Below are positions 1 through 6,836 of a DNA stretch of 7,113 bases, one piece after another. This DNA comes from Clostridiales bacterium (lineage in GTDB: Bacteria > Bacillota > Clostridia > Oscillospirales > QAMX01). The stretch spans positions 1-7,113 of the forward strand of contig JAEERN010000033.1 in NCBI GenBank assembly GCA_016285815.1. The letters are read 5' to 3'. Every line of letters starts with the position of its first letter. Within the stretch, counting starts at the first letter, position 1. Below the pieces are notes generated by a model. It was not told the origin of the DNA. It saw only the letters and a list, made by a program, of their open reading frames with translations, and did no database searches. The position numbers and the translations under genes were made by a program.

Positions 1-186
1 CGGGAGATGGACAGTCTGACGGTGCTGGCTGCGCTGGAGGCCTTTGCCGAGGCGGGGCTCGTGACCGGGCCGGACTGCCGGCGGCTGGCGTTCGGCGAGA
101 CGGCGGACGTCGCCCTGCCGGACCGCGGCGGGGAAAAGGCCGCGCTTTGGGAGACGGCCGTATTCAAGGCCTTTCAAAGGAGCTGA
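1..186 (+). CDS. recJ: C-terminal end of probable single-strand DNA exonuclease RecJ (partial, 5' end outside window)
   Basis: An open frame enters from the left edge and ends at the TGA at 184-186, giving the last 61 residues of a longer protein. The visible part has a helix of the form LTVLAALEAFAEAGL, a short beta-like stretch, and an ending KAALWETAVFKAFQRS. This resembles the end of Firmicute RecJ proteins, where a helix ending in 'E.GL' is followed by a stretch like 'K.DLE.S...R.L' at the C-terminus. RecJ is a cytoplasmic DHH-family 5'-3' single-strand exonuclease used in recombination and mismatch repair. None of its catalytic motifs fall in the window, so the call rests on the tail pattern plus position: recJ commonly lies just upstream of rel in Firmicutes. 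The rel ribosome binding site overlaps its last codons and stop, so the two are probably co-transcribed. Confidence 0.6.
   Translation, partial: REMDSLTVLAALEAFAEAGLVTGPDCRRLAFGETADVALPDRGGEKAALWETAVFKAFQRS
176..182 (+). promoter_or_regulatory. Ribosome binding site of rel
   Basis: AAAGGAG lies at 176-182, inside the last codons of the upstream gene, 13 nt before the ATG at 196. The spacing is somewhat long, but no better purine-rich match or alternative start lies closer, and the protein N-terminus beginning at this ATG looks right for the Rel family. Confidence 0.6.
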
Positions 187-195
187 GAGATCCGT

Positions 196-2406
196 ATGAC
201 ACTGGAACAGCGTGCCCGGGAGCTGGCCGCGAAATACGCGCCGGAGGGCGGGGAAAACGCGCGCATCGCCGAGGCTTATGCCTTTGCGGCGGAGGCGCAC
301 AAGGATCAGTTCCGCCAGAGCGGCGAGCCCTATGTGACCCATGCGCTGGCCGTGGCCGAGATCGTGGCGGACATGGCGCTGGACGAGGACTCGGTGGTGG
401 CGGCGCTGCTGCACGACACCGTGGAGGACACGTCGGTGACGATCCGGGACATCGTGGACCGGTTCGGAGAGACCGTGGCCGAGATCGTGGACGGCCTGAC
501 CAAGCTGGAACGGATCCCCTACAGCAGCAAAGAGGAGCAGGAGGTCGAAAACCTGCGGAAGATGCTGATGGCCATGTCCAAGGACATCCGCGTCATCCTG
601 GTCAAGCTGGCGGACCGGCTTCACAACATCCGGACGCTGGACGCCAAGTCCGACGCCAAGCGGCGGCTCATCGCGCTGGAGACCATGGACGTCTACAGCC
701 CCATCGCGCACCGGCTCGGCATCACGACCATCAAGACCGAGCTGGAGGACCGCTCGCTTCGCTATCTGGATCCCATCGGCTACGACGAGATCGTCTCCGC
801 CCTGGAGAACACCGCGGAGTTCCGCAGCGAGTTTATCGCCCGGGTCAAGGAGAACATGGCGGAGAAGCTGAGCGGTCTGAACATCAAGAACCTGAGCATC
901 GAGGGGCGTGTCAAATCCCTTTACAGCATCTATCGCAAGATGTTCATGCAGAACAAGACCATCGACGAGATCTACGACCTCTACGCCATCCGGGTCATCG
1001 TGGACACCAAGGAAGAGTGCTACAACGTGCTGGGGGTGATCCATGACCTGTACAAGCCCATGCCCCGGCGCTTCAAGGACTATATCAGCACGCCCAAGCC
1101 CAACCTGTACCAGTCGCTGCACACGACGCTGATCGGCCGGGAAGGCACGCCCTTCGAGGTCCAGATCCGGACCTGGGAGATGCACCACGTCGCCGAGTAC
1201 GGCGTCGCCGCCCACTGGAAGTACAAAGAGGGCGGCGTGGACGTCGGCGAGGACTATGAGAAAAAGCTGGGCTGGATCCGCAGCATGCTGGAGACCCAGC
1301 AGGACAGCGACGCCGAGGACTTCATCTCGAACTTCAAGACGGATATGTTCACCGACGAGGTGTACGTCTTCACCCCCAAGGGCGACGTGATCAACCTGCC
1401 CGCCGGGGCGACGACCATCGACTTCGCCTATGCCATCCACTCCGGCGTCGGCAACCGCATGGTGGGGGCCAAGGTCAACAACCGCATCGTGCCCATCGAT
1501 ACGGTGCTGAACAACGGCGACATCGTCGAGATCCTGACGTCCAAGGTCTCCCGCGGACCGGGCCGGGACTGGATCAACATCGTCCGCACCAGCGAGGCGC
1601 GGACCAAGATCAAACAGTGGTACAAGAAGGAGCGGCGGGAGGAGAACATCGTCCAGGGCCGCGAGGCGCTGGACGCCGAGCTGAAGAAGAACGGGATCCT
1701 GCTGGCCGACGCGGAGAAGACCGAGGGGATGCTGGCGGCCTGCAGGCGGCTGTCCTTCAACACCGTGGAGGACATGCTGGCCGGCATCGGGTACGGCGGG
1801 CTGGCCGTCCAGCGGGCGGCCAACCGCATCCGGGAAGAGCTGGGCCGGCCGGTCAAGCCGGAGCAGCCGGAGAGCAGCGACCAGGTGGCGACGGTGCCCG
1901 TGGTGCGCCGGTCGGAGAGCGGCGTCATCGTCGAGGGCGCGGCGGACTGTCTCGTCAAGTTCGCCCGCTGCTGCACCCCGGTGCCAGGGGACGAGATTGT
2001 CGGCTTCGTCACGCGCGGCTACGGCGTCTCGGTGCACCGGGCCGGGTGCGCCAACGTCAGCGGCATGGCGGAGAACCGGGACCGGTTCGTCGGCGTGTGC
2101 TGGGCGGACGTGACCGAGGGCAGCTTCGCGGCCTCCATCGAGATCACGGCGCGGGACCGCGTCACGCTGATCGCGGACATCACGGCGGTGCTGGCCAACC
2201 AGCACATCCCGATCCACGGCATCCAGACGAAGAAGAACGGCGGGGGCGAGATCGTTCTCCAGCTGGACATCTCGGTCAACGACCGCCGCCATCTCGAGGC
2301 GGTCTGCGGCCGGGTCCACGGCGTGCGCGGCGTGGTCGACGTGGTGCGCAGCGGCATGGAGCGGGAGGCCGCTCCGGCCGCCGCCGGCAAGGGGGCGGAG
2401 GCGTGA
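196..2406 (+). CDS. relA: Bifunctional (p)ppGpp synthetase/hydrolase, long RSH protein (Rel)
   Basis: Full-length 736-residue RelA/SpoT homologue, which makes (p)ppGpp from ATP and GTP/GDP during amino acid starvation and hydrolyses it again; it is cytoplasmic and ribosome-associated. The N-terminal HD hydrolase domain (about 25-180) keeps H49, H73-D74, the E77-D78 pair in HDTVEDT, and D140 before RLHN, so hydrolysis should work. The synthetase domain (about 235-345) has the GRVKSLYSIYRKM nucleotide site, D261, RFKD at 292-295 (the charge pattern of bifunctional Rel rather than synthetase-only RelA), YQSLHT at 305-310 and EVQIRT at 321-326. A TGS domain (about 388-448), a helical region, a zinc-finger-like segment with C585, C592, C593, H614 and C618, and a C-terminal ACT domain (about 643-720) follow. 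It is probably the main RSH enzyme of the cell. The neighbourhood (recJ-like upstream, dtd downstream) is typical of Firmicutes. No truncation or missing key residue was seen. Confidence 0.97.
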   Translation: MTLEQRARELAAKYAPEGGENARIAEAYAFAAEAHKDQFRQSGEPYVTHALAVAEIVADMALDEDSVVAALLHDTVEDTSVTIRDIVDRFGETVAEIVDGLTKLERIPYSSKEEQEVENLRKMLMAMSKDIRVILVKLADRLHNIRTLDAKSDAKRRLIALETMDVYSPIAHRLGITTIKTELEDRSLRYLDPIGYDEIVSALENTAEFRSEFIARVKENMAEKLSGLNIKNLSIEGRVKSLYSIYRKMFMQNKTIDEIYDLYAIRVIVDTKEECYNVLGVIHDLYKPMPRRFKDYISTPKPNLYQSLHTTLIGREGTPFEVQIRTWEMHHVAEYGVAAHWKYKEGGVDVGEDYEKKLGWIRSMLETQQDSDAEDFISNFKTDMFTDEVYVFTPKGDVINLPAGATTIDFAYAIHSGVGNRMVGAKVNNRIVPIDTVLNNGDIVEILTSKVSRGPGRDWINIVRTSEARTKIKQWYKKERREENIVQGREALDAELKKNGILLADAEKTEGMLAACRRLSFNTVEDMLAGIGYGGLAVQRAANRIREELGRPVKPEQPESSDQVATVPVVRRSESGVIVEGAADCLVKFARCCTPVPGDEIVGFVTRGYGVSVHRAGCANVSGMAENRDRFVGVCWADVTEGSFAASIEITARDRVTLIADITAVLANQHIPIHGIQTKKNGGGEIVLQLDISVNDRRHLEAVCGRVHGVRGVVDVVRSGMEREAAPAAAGKGAEA
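2389..2395 (+). promoter_or_regulatory. Ribosome binding site of dtd, inside the end of rel
   Basis: AAGGGGG at 2389-2395 sits 7 nt before the GTG at 2403. A GGAG at 2397-2400 is too close to serve. This supports the GTG that overlaps the rel stop codon as the dtd start. Confidence 0.5.
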
Positions 2407-2861
2407 GAGCGGTGATCCAGCGCGCCGCGCGCGCAGACGTCACGGCCGGCGGGACCGAGACCGGCCGCATCGGCCGGGGACTGGTCATCCTGCTGGGAGT
2501 CGCCGCGGGAGATGCGGAGGCCGACGCGGACTGGCTGGCCGCAAAGTGCGCCGGACTGCGGATCTTTGAGGATCCGGCGGGCAGGATGAACCTGTCGGTG
2601 AAGGACGTGGCCGGCGGGGCGCTGGTGGTCTCGAACTTCACGCTCTGCGCGGACTGCGTCCACGGGCGCCGCCCCTCGTTCGACGGGGCCGAGCGGCCCG
2701 AGCGGGCCGAACCGCTGGTCCGGCGGTTCGTCGAGGCCCTGATCGCCGCAGGCGTCCCGACGGAGACGGGGCGCTTCGGCGCGGACATGGCCCTGTCGCT
2801 GGTCAACGACGGGCCGGTGACCCTTTGGATCGACACGGCGAACGCGCCCGTCCGCCGCTGA
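2403..2861 (+). CDS. dtd: D-aminoacyl-tRNA deacylase (DTD)
   Basis: This 152-residue protein removes D-amino acids (for example D-Tyr) and glycine wrongly attached to tRNA, protecting translation. It aligns from end to end with the DTD family: MRAVIQRA start, GLVILLGV, the family motif SxxT as S77-N-F-T80, RRPSF at 89-93, TGRFGADM at 122-129, and the Gly-cisPro pair G137-P138 in NDGPVT that gives chiral selectivity. The length matches the usual 145-155 residues. The start is GTG, whose GTGA overlaps the rel TGA by 4 nt, so translation is probably coupled to rel. Internal later starts would remove the conserved first strand. Two cysteines, C82 and C85, lie just after the SxxT motif; the family varies there, and I draw no functional conclusion. 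The rel-dtd pairing is common in Firmicutes and makes sense because both respond to faulty or missing tRNA charging. Confidence 0.95.
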   Translation: MRAVIQRAARADVTAGGTETGRIGRGLVILLGVAAGDAEADADWLAAKCAGLRIFEDPAGRMNLSVKDVAGGALVVSNFTLCADCVHGRRPSFDGAERPERAEPLVRRFVEALIAAGVPTETGRFGADMALSLVNDGPVTLWIDTANAPVRR

Positions 2862-2918
2862 GGAAGAGGGACGGGCGGCAGCCGCAGCCATCCCGGGCGA
2901 AAGGCCCCGGAGCCATAC

Positions 2919-2925
2919 GGAAAGG
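2919..2925 (+). promoter_or_regulatory. Probable ribosome binding site of the MBL-fold hydrolase gene
   Basis: GGAAAGG at 2919-2925 lies 13 nt upstream of the ATG at 2939; the purine-rich run continues partly to 2928. The frame is open back to 2825, inside dtd, but only the ATG at 2939 gives the family-like N-terminus MDIKTIPVG, so this site decides the start. The rest of the gap (2862-2918) holds only a short imperfect GC hairpin. Confidence 0.45.
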
Positions 2926-2938
2926 CGGTTTTGGCAAC

Positions 2939-3586
2939 ATGGATATCAAAACGATCCCCGTCGGCGCGAACGCCACCAACTGTTACGTCGTCTACGACCG
3001 CGCCACCTGCGAGGCCTCGGTGATCGACCCCGGCGGCGAGGCGGAAAAGATCCTCGGCTTTTTGCGGGAGAACGACTTTCGGGTGAAGAACATCTTCCTG
3101 ACCCACGGGCACTACGACCACATCCTCGGCGTGCAGCAGGTCAAAGAGGCGACGGGCGCCCGCATCGTGGTCCACCGGGCCGACGCGGTCTGTCTCTCCG
3201 ACAGCCACGCCGCGCTGTACAACTCCATCATGCGCGAGCCCTTCCGCATGTCCCGGCCGGACATCCTGCTCAAGGGCGGCGAGAAGACGCTGGTGGGCGG
3301 GGCGGAGATGCTGTTCGTCCACACGCCGGGCCATTCGCCGGGCTCCATGTGCCTGTTCATCGGGAACGTTCTGTTTTCCGGCGACACGCTGTTCGCCGAC
3401 GGCATCGGCCGGTCGGACTTTCCCACCAGCGACCCGGCCGCCCTGCGCCGCTCTCTGGCGCGGCTGATGGACCTGGAAAAGGACTATCTGGTCTATCCGG
3501 GCCACGGCGGACCCACGTCGCTGTTCTATGAAAAAGAGCACAACCGGGACTTTATCGAGTGGGCGGCCCGGGGCCGCAGGGAGTGA
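2939..3586 (+). CDS. Metallo-beta-lactamase-fold hydrolase, glyoxalase II-like
   Basis: This 215-residue protein is a small cytoplasmic hydrolase of the MBL superfamily, in the glyoxalase II/YcbL-like group with two metal ions. The full set of metal ligands is visible: THGHYDH at 55-61 (H56, H58, D60, H61), H132 in GHSPGS, D149 in SGDTLF, and H189 in PGHG. GRSDFP at 157-162 is also typical of this group. The N-terminal strand IKTIPVGANATNCYVV and the length fit the short single-domain members that lack the glutathione-binding C-terminal domain of true glyoxalase II. The substrate is therefore open: a thioester such as S-lactoyl-bacillithiol or another small thiol conjugate is possible, but not shown. 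It sits between dtd and hemZ, an arrangement seen in many Clostridia, with only 6 nt to hemZ. Family confidence is high; function confidence is low. Confidence 0.92.
   Translation: MDIKTIPVGANATNCYVVYDRATCEASVIDPGGEAEKILGFLRENDFRVKNIFLTHGHYDHILGVQQVKEATGARIVVHRADAVCLSDSHAALYNSIMREPFRMSRPDILLKGGEKTLVGGAEMLFVHTPGHSPGSMCLFIGNVLFSGDTLFADGIGRSDFPTSDPAALRRSLARLMDLEKDYLVYPGHGGPTSLFYEKEHNRDFIEWAARGRRE
3578..3583 (+). promoter_or_regulatory. Ribosome binding site supporting the TTG start of hemZ
   Basis: AGGGAG at 3578-3583, overlapping the end of the upstream gene, is 9 nt before the TTG at 3593. There is no in-frame ATG near this position, and the protein read from the TTG (MKIYLDG) matches the usual beginning of HemZ-type proteins. 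Confidence 0.6.
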
Positions 3587-3592
3587 GAGACC

Positions 3593-5128
3593 TTGAAGAT
3601 CTATCTGGACGGGAACCCTTTCGCCTATGACGTGGAGCAGACGGCGCTGGCTCTTTTCCCGGGCCGCGGGCCGCGGGCCGCGGCGGACGCGCCCAGGCCC
3701 TTCGACCGGACCGGAGATTACGGGATCTCCCGGCTGACTTACACCAAGCGCGGCGTCACCGCGGCGTTCACCCTCTGTCTGGACGGACAGACCGTGACGG
3801 AGATCTGCCGGGAGAACCTGGGCGACAGCGCCGAGGAGCGTGAGCCGGAGGCGCTGGCCCGCCACGCGGTGCGCCGGTCGGTCTACAAGGCCTATGCCGC
3901 GCTGACCGGGGAAAAACCGGCCTGGGGCGCGCTTTCCGGCGTCCGTCCGGCCAAGTTGGCCCGCCGCCTGATGCAGGCGGGCATGACGCCGGAGGAGGCG
4001 GAAAAGCGCCTGCGCCGCGGGTACTACGTGCGGGACGACAAGGCGCGTCTGGCCGTGTCGGCGGCGGTGTGCGCCGAAACGCTGTCGCGGGAGCTGGACC
4101 CGCGGGACGCGGCGCTTTACGTCGGCATCCCGTTCTGTCCCACGCGATGCGCCTACTGTTCCTTCATCAGCAAGACCGCGCCCTCGGCGGATGCCGAGGC
4201 GGTGGTCGCCTATCTGGACGCGCTGCGCCGCGAGCTGGCGGCCATGGGCGCCGGGGCGGCGGCGGCCGGCGCCCGGATCCGGGCGGTCTACATCGGCGGC
4301 GGAACGCCGACGTTCCTGTCCGCGCCCCAGCTCTCCGCGCTGATGGCGGAGATCCGGGGGGACTTCGCGCTGGCTCCGGGGTGTGAGTTCACCGTCGAGG
4401 CCGGGCGGCCGGACAGCCTGACCGAGGACAAGCTGCGCGCCGTCGCGGAGGGCGGCGCCACCCGCGTCAGCGTCAACCCCCAGAGCTTTTCCAACCGCGT
4501 GCTGGCGGCCATCGGCCGCAGCCACAGCGCCGAATCGGTCTACGATGCGTTCCGCGCCGTCCGCGCGACGGGCGGGATGGAGATCAACATGGACCTCATC
4601 GCCGGTCTGCCCGGCGACACGGCGGCGGGCTTCGCCCAGAGCGTGTCCCGCACGCTGGAGCTGGGGCCGGAGAACGTCACGGTCCACACGCTGGCGCTGA
4701 AAAAGGGCTCGTCCTTCGCCGAGCGGCACCAGGCCCAGCTTTCGCCGCAGCTGATCGCCGACATGCTGTCTACGGCCCACCGCATGCTGTCCGAGGCGGG
4801 ATACGCGCCCTATTACCTCTATCGCCAGAAGTACTCGGGCGGCAGCTTCGAGAACGTGGGCTGGGCCAAGGAGGAAAAGATCTGCCGCTACAACGTATAC
4901 ATGATGGAGGAGCTTCTGCCGGTCCTTGCGGCGGGCGCGGGAGCGGTGACCAAGCTGTCGGGAGACGGCACCGGCCGCATCGAACGGCTGACCAACCCCA
5001 AGTATCCGGCGGACTATTGCGCCGCCATCGGGGAGATCCTGAAAAAGAAGACCGGACTGGCCGGACTGTTCGACGGCCGGACGAAGTCCGGCGAAACGAT
5101 CGAAAGGAATGAAAACGATGAGATTTGA
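3593..5128 (+). CDS. hemZ: HemZ-type radical SAM protein (coproporphyrinogen III oxidase-like)
   Basis: This 511-residue radical SAM enzyme is similar over its whole length to Bacillus subtilis HemZ. Family annotation is oxygen-independent coproporphyrinogen III dehydrogenase, which decarboxylates two propionate side chains in heme synthesis. An N-terminal HemZ-specific domain (about 1-170, with WGALSGVRPAKL at 111-122) precedes the radical SAM barrel. The [4Fe-4S] motif is C182-x3-C186-x2-C189, followed by GGGTPT at 235-240 for SAM binding, VEAGRPD at 268-274, SVNPQS at 293-298, NMDLIAGLPG at 332-341, and YYLYRQK with ENVGW at 407-424. The position after C189-S is F191, not the extra cysteine of classical HemN (CxxxCxxCxC); HemW-type proteins share this change, so true oxidase activity is uncertain. 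The start is TTG. The N-terminal coding region carries a 7-nt tandem repeat. No other heme gene is visible. The 3' end overlaps the next gene by 11 nt. Confidence 0.93.
   Translation: MKIYLDGNPFAYDVEQTALALFPGRGPRAAADAPRPFDRTGDYGISRLTYTKRGVTAAFTLCLDGQTVTEICRENLGDSAEEREPEALARHAVRRSVYKAYAALTGEKPAWGALSGVRPAKLARRLMQAGMTPEEAEKRLRRGYYVRDDKARLAVSAAVCAETLSRELDPRDAALYVGIPFCPTRCAYCSFISKTAPSADAEAVVAYLDALRRELAAMGAGAAAAGARIRAVYIGGGTPTFLSAPQLSALMAEIRGDFALAPGCEFTVEAGRPDSLTEDKLRAVAEGGATRVSVNPQSFSNRVLAAIGRSHSAESVYDAFRAVRATGGMEINMDLIAGLPGDTAAGFAQSVSRTLELGPENVTVHTLALKKGSSFAERHQAQLSPQLIADMLSTAHRMLSEAGYAPYYLYRQKYSGGSFENVGWAKEEKICRYNVYMMEELLPVLAAGAGAVTKLSGDGTGRIERLTNPKYPADYCAAIGEILKKKTGLAGLFDGRTKSGETIERNENDEI
3661..3681 (+). 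repeat. Three perfect tandem copies of the heptamer GGGCCGC inside hemZ
   Basis: The units are 3661-3667, 3668-3674 and 3675-3681, followed by a GG that begins a fourth unit. They encode roughly residues 24-30 of the HemZ-type protein, in a poorly conserved stretch. Because 7 is not a multiple of 3, gain or loss of one unit would shift the reading frame. It may simply reflect low complexity in a G+C-rich genome. Confidence 0.85.
4246..4274 (+). repeat. Inverted repeat with 8-bp perfect arms inside hemZ
   Basis: GGGCGCCG (4246-4253) and CGGCGCCC (4267-4274) are exact reverse complements around a 13-nt GC-rich centre. They encode the Gly/Ala-rich segment near residues 219-227 of the HemZ-type protein. 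The segment has the same length as in Bacillus HemZ as I recall it, so it is not an insertion. It is probably a by-product of alanine and glycine codons. Confidence 0.6.
5103..5108 (+). promoter_or_regulatory. Ribosome binding site that places the zinc-ribbon gene start at 5118
   Basis: AAAGGA at 5103-5108 directly abuts an ATG at 5109, which leaves no spacing for initiation there. The in-frame ATG at 5118 is 9 nt downstream, an ideal distance. The start at 5118 is therefore preferred over the longer reading from 5109. Confidence 0.7.
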
Positions 5129-5504
5129 CACCGACGAACTGATGGAAAAGGCAAAACAGGCGGCCAGCGACGCGGGCAAGGCCGCGGCGCGGCTGGCGGA
5201 CAGCGCCGGCGAAAAGACCGGCGAGGTCATCGACCGGGCCAAGATCCGCTATCGCATCTTCGAGCTGCGCGGACGCAGCGCGGAGCTGCGCAAAAAGGTG
5301 GGGACCATAGTGTTCGAGGCCCACCGGGGCGGCAGCGCCCGGCAGGAAGAGCTGGACGACCTGCTGTTCGAGCTGGACGCGGTCCAGGACGAGCTGGAGA
5401 CCATGAAGGCCCGCTGGGCCGCGGGCAGGACCGTTTGTCCCGGCTGCGGCAAGAAGTGCTCGGCGGCCTCCCGGTACTGCCCCTCCTGCGGCAGAGAGCT
5501 GTGA
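5118..5504 (+). CDS. Small coiled-coil protein with C-terminal zinc ribbon, function unknown
   Basis: The 128-residue protein has three visible parts. Residues 1-40 form an Ala/Lys/Asp-rich, probably helical stretch. Residues about 43-100 form a charged heptad-like region (KIRYRIFELRGRSAELRKKVG and beyond) likely to be a coiled coil. Residues 107-124 form a zinc ribbon with CPGC (C107, C110) and CPSC (C121, C124), plus an extra C114. There is no signal peptide or membrane segment, so it is probably cytoplasmic. Similar small helical zinc-ribbon proteins are common in Clostridia, but I know of no assigned role; the ribbon could bind nucleic acid or a partner protein. The gene overlaps the hemZ end by 11 nt, and its TGA overlaps the next GTG start by 4 nt, so it is embedded in the operon and probably made together with its neighbours. 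Confidence 0.88.
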   Translation: MRFDTDELMEKAKQAASDAGKAAARLADSAGEKTGEVIDRAKIRYRIFELRGRSAELRKKVGTIVFEAHRGGSARQEELDDLLFELDAVQDELETMKARWAAGRTVCPGCGKKCSAASRYCPSCGREL

Positions 5505-6829
5505 GCGCGGAGGATCGGGGCCGGACGGCCCGCAGTATCCTGTTCAAGAACATCGACGTGCTGACCGGAGACGGCGGCGTGCTCTACAACGCCAACGTCG
5601 TGGTCAGCGGCGGCGTCATCGCCTACGTCGGGACGGAGATGCCCGAGAGCGGCGGCGTGATCCAGCGCGTGGTCCCCGGGCGGGGACGCGTGCTGATGCC
5701 GGGACTTGTCAACGCCCACACCCACGTGCCCATGACCGCCATGCGGGGATACGCCGACGACGTGCCTCTGTCGCGCTGGCTCAGCGAGTTCATCTTTCCG
5801 GTGGAGGACCGGCTGGACGCCCGCGCGGCCAGGGTCTGCGCCGAGATCGCCGCGGCGGAGATGATCCGCAGCGGGACGGTGTCCTTTTCCGACCAGTACT
5901 TTTTCTGCGACGAGATCGCCCGGACCGCGGCGGAGACGGGCCTGAAGGCCAACATCTCCCGCGGGACGGTGGGCGGACCGGACTTCGACCGGGCCACGGA
6001 CGCGCGCCTGCGGGAGAACGTCGCTCTCTATGATCAGTGGAACGGCTATGACGGCGGCCGGATCCGCGTGGACTTCGCCGTCCACGCGGAGTACACCTCC
6101 GTCCCGGCGGTCTGGGAGGCCGTGGCCGACGAGGCCAACGCCCGCGGCGCCGGGATCACGTTCCACCTGTCCGAGACCAAGGGCGAGCAGGAGCGCTGTC
6201 TGGAAAAATACGGCGAGACGCCGACAGCCCTGTTCGAGAAGGCCGGGCTGCTGGGCCCGCGGACGGTCGCGGCCCACGGCGTCTGGTGCTCGCCGGAGGA
6301 TCTGGCGATCCTGGCCCGAACGGGCACGTCGGTCTGTCACTGTCCCTGCTCCAACCTGAAGCTGGGAAGCGGGATCGCCCCGGTGAAGCGGATGCTCGAG
6401 GCCGGGATCAACGTCTGTCTGGGAACGGACGGCGCCGCCAGCAACAACAGTCTGGACATGTTCGGCGAGATGAAGACGGCGGCGCTGCTGGCCAAGGGCG
6501 CGGAGCTGGACCCGACGGTCCTGCCCGCGCCGACGGCGGCGGCCATGGCCGCCGTCAACGGCGCCCGGAGCCAGGGGCGGGAGACCTGCGGCCTGATCCG
6601 CGAGGGGTACGACGCGGACCTGATCCTGGTCAACACGCGGACCGCGTCGCTGACGCCCAACCACGAGCCCTATTCCACGGCGGTGTACGCGGCCGTGGGA
6701 AAGGACGTGGAGATGACCATGGTGAACGGCCGGATCCTCTATGAGCAGGGCGATCTGAAGACCCTGGACTGGGAGCGCGTGCGGGCCGAGTTCTTCGCCT
6801 ATGCCGCGCCGAAGCTGTTCCGAAGCTGA
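5501..6829 (+). CDS. Amidohydrolase, MTA/SAH/5'-deoxyadenosine deaminase family
   Basis: This 442-residue metal-dependent hydrolase belongs to the cytosine deaminase-like amidohydrolases. It converts adenosine-type compounds (5'-methylthioadenosine, S-adenosylhomocysteine or 5'-deoxyadenosine) to inosine forms with release of ammonia. The motifs are in order: NAHTHVPM (H73, H75), HAEYTS (H195), FHLSET (H222, E225), AAHGVW (H259), HCPCSNLKLGSG at 280-291, and the metal-binding D310 in GTDGAASNNSLD. All catalytic residues are present and the length is normal. Family members start near ILFKNIDVLTGDG, which here has no ATG; the nearest good start is GTG at 5501, whose GTGA overlaps the upstream stop by 4 nt. 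It lacks a strong ribosome binding site of its own, so it may rely on translational coupling. Upstream extension to 5435 would run inside the zinc-ribbon gene and is unlikely. Which adenosine derivative is preferred cannot be read from the sequence. Confidence 0.92.
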   Translation: MSAEDRGRTARSILFKNIDVLTGDGGVLYNANVVVSGGVIAYVGTEMPESGGVIQRVVPGRGRVLMPGLVNAHTHVPMTAMRGYADDVPLSRWLSEFIFPVEDRLDARAARVCAEIAAAEMIRSGTVSFSDQYFFCDEIARTAAETGLKANISRGTVGGPDFDRATDARLRENVALYDQWNGYDGGRIRVDFAVHAEYTSVPAVWEAVADEANARGAGITFHLSETKGEQERCLEKYGETPTALFEKAGLLGPRTVAAHGVWCSPEDLAILARTGTSVCHCPCSNLKLGSGIAPVKRMLEAGINVCLGTDGAASNNSLDMFGEMKTAALLAKGAELDPTVLPAPTAAAMAAVNGARSQGRETCGLIREGYDADLILVNTRTASLTPNHEPYSTAVYAAVGKDVEMTMVNGRILYEQGDLKTLDWERVRAEFFAYAAPKLFRS

Positions 6830-6836
6830 AAAAACC

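Noticed and set aside
147..1046. 300-residue plus-strand frame overlapping the start of rel
   Set aside because: It is out of frame with the clearly conserved rel protein and reads as Gly/Arg/His-rich low-complexity sequence.
1617..2402. Upstream extension of the dtd frame into rel, starting at an ATG at 1617
   Set aside because: The extra residues are out-of-frame rel sequence without conservation; the true DTD N-terminus MRAVIQRA begins at the GTG at 2403.
2893..2910. GC hairpin in the dtd-hydrolase gap (CCGGG / CCCGG) as a terminator
   Set aside because: The stem is only 5-6 bp with a bulge and no T-run follows, so it does not look like a working intrinsic terminator; such short stems are frequent at this base composition.
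2276..5242. Very long open frame on the minus strand across dtd, the hydrolase and hemZ
   Set aside because: It lies opposite four well-supported genes, its translation is Arg/Pro/Gly-rich with no recognisable domain, and long antisense frames are expected where codon third positions are nearly all G or C.
5509..5513. GGAGG as ribosome binding site for a later deaminase start
   Set aside because: No ATG, GTG or TTG in frame lies 5-12 nt downstream; the nearest near-start codon (CTG at 5540) is too far away.
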